Translations under genes and position numbers: made by a program
The notes under the pieces: model-generated
Seen by the model: the letters and a program-made list of their open reading frames with translations, nothing else
Databases searched by the model: none
Told to the model about the DNA's origin: nothing
In this document: positions 4,991-6,216 of the stretch, piece by piece
How the letters are laid out: each line of letters starts with the position of its first letter
Numbering within the stretch: position 1 is the stretch's first letter
NCBI GenBank assembly: GCA_024639025.1
Contig: JAHEJF010000122.1
Span: forward strand, 1 to 6,216
DNA length: 6,216 bases
Reading direction: 5' to 3'
Origin: Ahrensia sp.
GTDB taxonomy: Bacteria > Pseudomonadota > Alphaproteobacteria > Rhizobiales > Rhizobiaceae

Positions 4991-6088
4991 TTAGTCGATG
5001 TTTCCTACGCCGTCGTTTTCCCCGTCCCCTTCCGGCGTCACATCCAAGACGCGGGCGCGCATTGTAATTTCGACAGGCCCAGGCTTACAGTCCGCCATGC
5101 AGGCATCGCCCTTATTTGCGTAATGAGCTTCAGCCTCACGCGCATCGGGAATAAAGTTCGCAGCATTAGGCATAACCACGTCCCCAAAATTCTCTGATGA
5201 CAGTTCAAAGTCTTCATCTTCGACAATATCATTCAGATACAAGATATAGGCGGTCAGAGCATACACATCGTCATCTGTAAGTGAGCGGGAATTGCCGAAC
5301 GGCATGGCCCGGCGTACATAATCAAAAACAGTTGAGAGATGCGGCCAATATGAGCCTACAGTTTTAACTGGGCGATCATCTGTGAGCGTATCCAATCCCC
5401 CCGCCAAGACAGGCCAACGGTCTACCGCTTCCCCGAAATCGCCGTGGCAGGCCGCACAGTTTTCGGTGTATATCGGTTCACCTTCGGCAACCGTGCCACG
5501 GCCGTTCGGGAGGCCTTTTCCATCTGGACGAATATCAATATCCCAAGCGGCGATTTCCATTGGTGTCACCAAGCGACCAAGTCCAAATTTTCCCGCCGAT
5601 CTTTTCCCTGCGTCCTTTGGCTCCTCCTGCTTTGGTACTTTATCCTGTTCTACTTCTGCCTTGGTCTCTTCGACTTCCGGCGCTGCTTCGGCGGCATCCT
5701 CTGCAGTCGAAAACGTCCGTAAATAGGCCGTGATATTGACAATATCCTCTTCCTTTTTCAGACCTGCGAAGGCCATTCTGGTGCCCTTGATAAATGATCG
5801 GGGTTTGGAGAGATATTGCGCCAAGGACTCGTCATCCCAGACCAGCCCTTCCTCGCCTTTTGCAACCATGGCTTTTGAGTACTTGAAGCCTTCAATTGAT
5901 CCAGCCGTACGGCCAAAAAGATCGTTGAGCTGTGGGCCGACCTTGTTCTTGGCGCCGTCGCCAACCGCGTGACACGCCTTGCATTTCTTGAATACTGTCT
6001 CGCCTGCAGCAACATCCTGCGCTTGCGTCAGCGACGTCGATACGAGAAACAACCCTGCTGCAATAATCGCCCTATGAAACTTCCACAT
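4991..6088 (-). CDS. soxD: Sulfane dehydrogenase SoxCD, dihaem cytochrome c subunit
   Basis: SoxD accepts electrons from the molybdenum subunit SoxC as SoxCD oxidises the SoxYZ-bound sulfane sulfur in the periplasm. From the start at 6088 the protein has 365 residues: a signal peptide (1-23, cleaved near LTQA-QD); a first cytochrome c domain with haem motif CKACH (36-40) and axial Met105 (KGTRMAF); an Ala/Glu/Lys-rich linker (about 127-165); and a second domain with CAACH (211-215) and axial Met262 (RRAMPFG). SoxD-type signatures follow: YALTAYILYLNDIVEDEDF (276-294), a PNAANFIPDAR segment, and a C-terminal Cys pair (330, 334). The frame stays open upstream to 6208, but that part overlaps soxC and precedes the signal peptide, so it is not used. 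The ATG lies inside the end of soxC (17-base overlap), which points to coupled translation; the upstream GGCGGA is only a weak ribosome site. Confidence 0.92.
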   Translation of the reverse strand: MWKFHRAIIAAGLFLVSTSLTQAQDVAAGETVFKKCKACHAVGDGAKNKVGPQLNDLFGRTAGSIEGFKYSKAMVAKGEEGLVWDDESLAQYLSKPRSFIKGTRMAFAGLKKEEDIVNITAYLRTFSTAEDAAEAAPEVEETKAEVEQDKVPKQEEPKDAGKRSAGKFGLGRLVTPMEIAAWDIDIRPDGKGLPNGRGTVAEGEPIYTENCAACHGDFGEAVDRWPVLAGGLDTLTDDRPVKTVGSYWPHLSTVFDYVRRAMPFGNSRSLTDDDVYALTAYILYLNDIVEDEDFELSSENFGDVVMPNAANFIPDAREAEAHYANKGDACMADCKPGPVEITMRARVLDVTPEGDGENDGVGNID

Positions 6089-6216
6089 TTTCCGCCGTTC
6101 CGTCTGATTTAATGTGCCAGGTCTGAATACCGTTGTTATGATAGATGGAGTTCTCACCACGCTCCGCACGGAGTGCATCCTTTGTGGGTTGAACGTAACC
6201 CTCTTCATCCATCGCT
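6072..6216 (-). CDS. soxC: Sulfane dehydrogenase SoxC, molybdopterin subunit (C-terminal fragment)
   Basis: The final 47 codons and stop of a minus-strand gene enter from the right edge; the first full codon is at 6213-6215. The peptide includes DEEGYVQPTKDALRAERG and the later segment NNGIQTWHIKSDG, which resemble the C-terminal end of SoxC/sulfite-oxidase-type molybdoproteins, where the dimerisation domain ends with a short W-x-V/I strand. Its position just ahead of soxD matches the fixed soxC-soxD order. SoxC carries the molybdenum cofactor and forms the catalytic partner of SoxD in the periplasm. The molybdenum-binding domain, the Tat signal and the active-site cysteine lie outside the window. 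The stop (6072-6074) is 17 bases inside soxD. Confidence 0.82.
   Translation of the reverse strand, partial: AMDEEGYVQPTKDALRAERGENSIYHNNGIQTWHIKSDGTAENVEVS

Noticed and set aside
6089..6208. 40-residue N-terminal extension of SoxD
   Set aside because: It is the shifted reading of the soxC 3' end and would put 40 residues before a clear signal peptide.

Overview
The window looks like chromosomal DNA of an alphaproteobacterium. The evidence is the style of the proteins and the pairing of a rhizobial-type 6-deoxy-sugar gene set with a periplasmic thiosulfate-oxidation (Sox) gene set. By eye the base composition is mid-range, around half G+C. The exact genus cannot be read from the sequence. 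No tRNA, rRNA, CRISPR array, transposase or other obvious mobile element was seen.

Left part (1-3014): a putative sugar-catabolism module. A short minus-strand reading frame leaves the left edge and may be the start of a divergently transcribed gene. After a spacer holding two inverted repeats come a D-tagatose/D-psicose 3-epimerase-like TIM-barrel protein (218-1066, +), a FucA-type class II aldolase (1082 to 1726 or 1819, on the minus strand), an L-rhamnose mutarotase (1867-2196, +) and an SDR oxidoreductase (2268-3014, +). Together these suit uptake-coupled degradation of an L-rhamnose/L-fucose-type sugar: anomer conversion by the mutarotase, isomerisation or epimerisation by the barrel enzyme, C-C cleavage by the aldolase and an NAD-linked oxidation by the SDR. 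No kinase or transporter is in view, so the true substrate is not fixed. The aldolase lies on the opposite strand to its partners.

Middle (3015-3749): about 700 bases with no convincing gene. It carries a good FNR/FixK-type palindrome (3633-3646) ahead of a small secreted SnoaL/NTF2-like protein (3750-4226, +).

Right part (4477-6216, minus strand): the distal end of a sox operon. It contains the last 47 codons of soxC (sulfane dehydrogenase molybdopterin subunit, cut by the window edge), soxD (periplasmic dihaem cytochrome c, overlapping soxC by 17 bases), and a secreted DUF302 protein 49 bases further on. SoxCD removes six electrons from the sulfane sulfur bound to SoxYZ, so its presence predicts complete thiosulfate oxidation to sulfate without sulfur globules. 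The SnoaL gene and the sox operon converge on a 250-base spacer (4227-4476).

The families here are known. The points most worth a second look are the SDR that has glycine where the catalytic-tetrad asparagine should be, the two-cysteine DUF302 protein at the end of the sox operon, the hairpin that buries the start codons of the left-edge gene, and the candidate FNR/FixK box.
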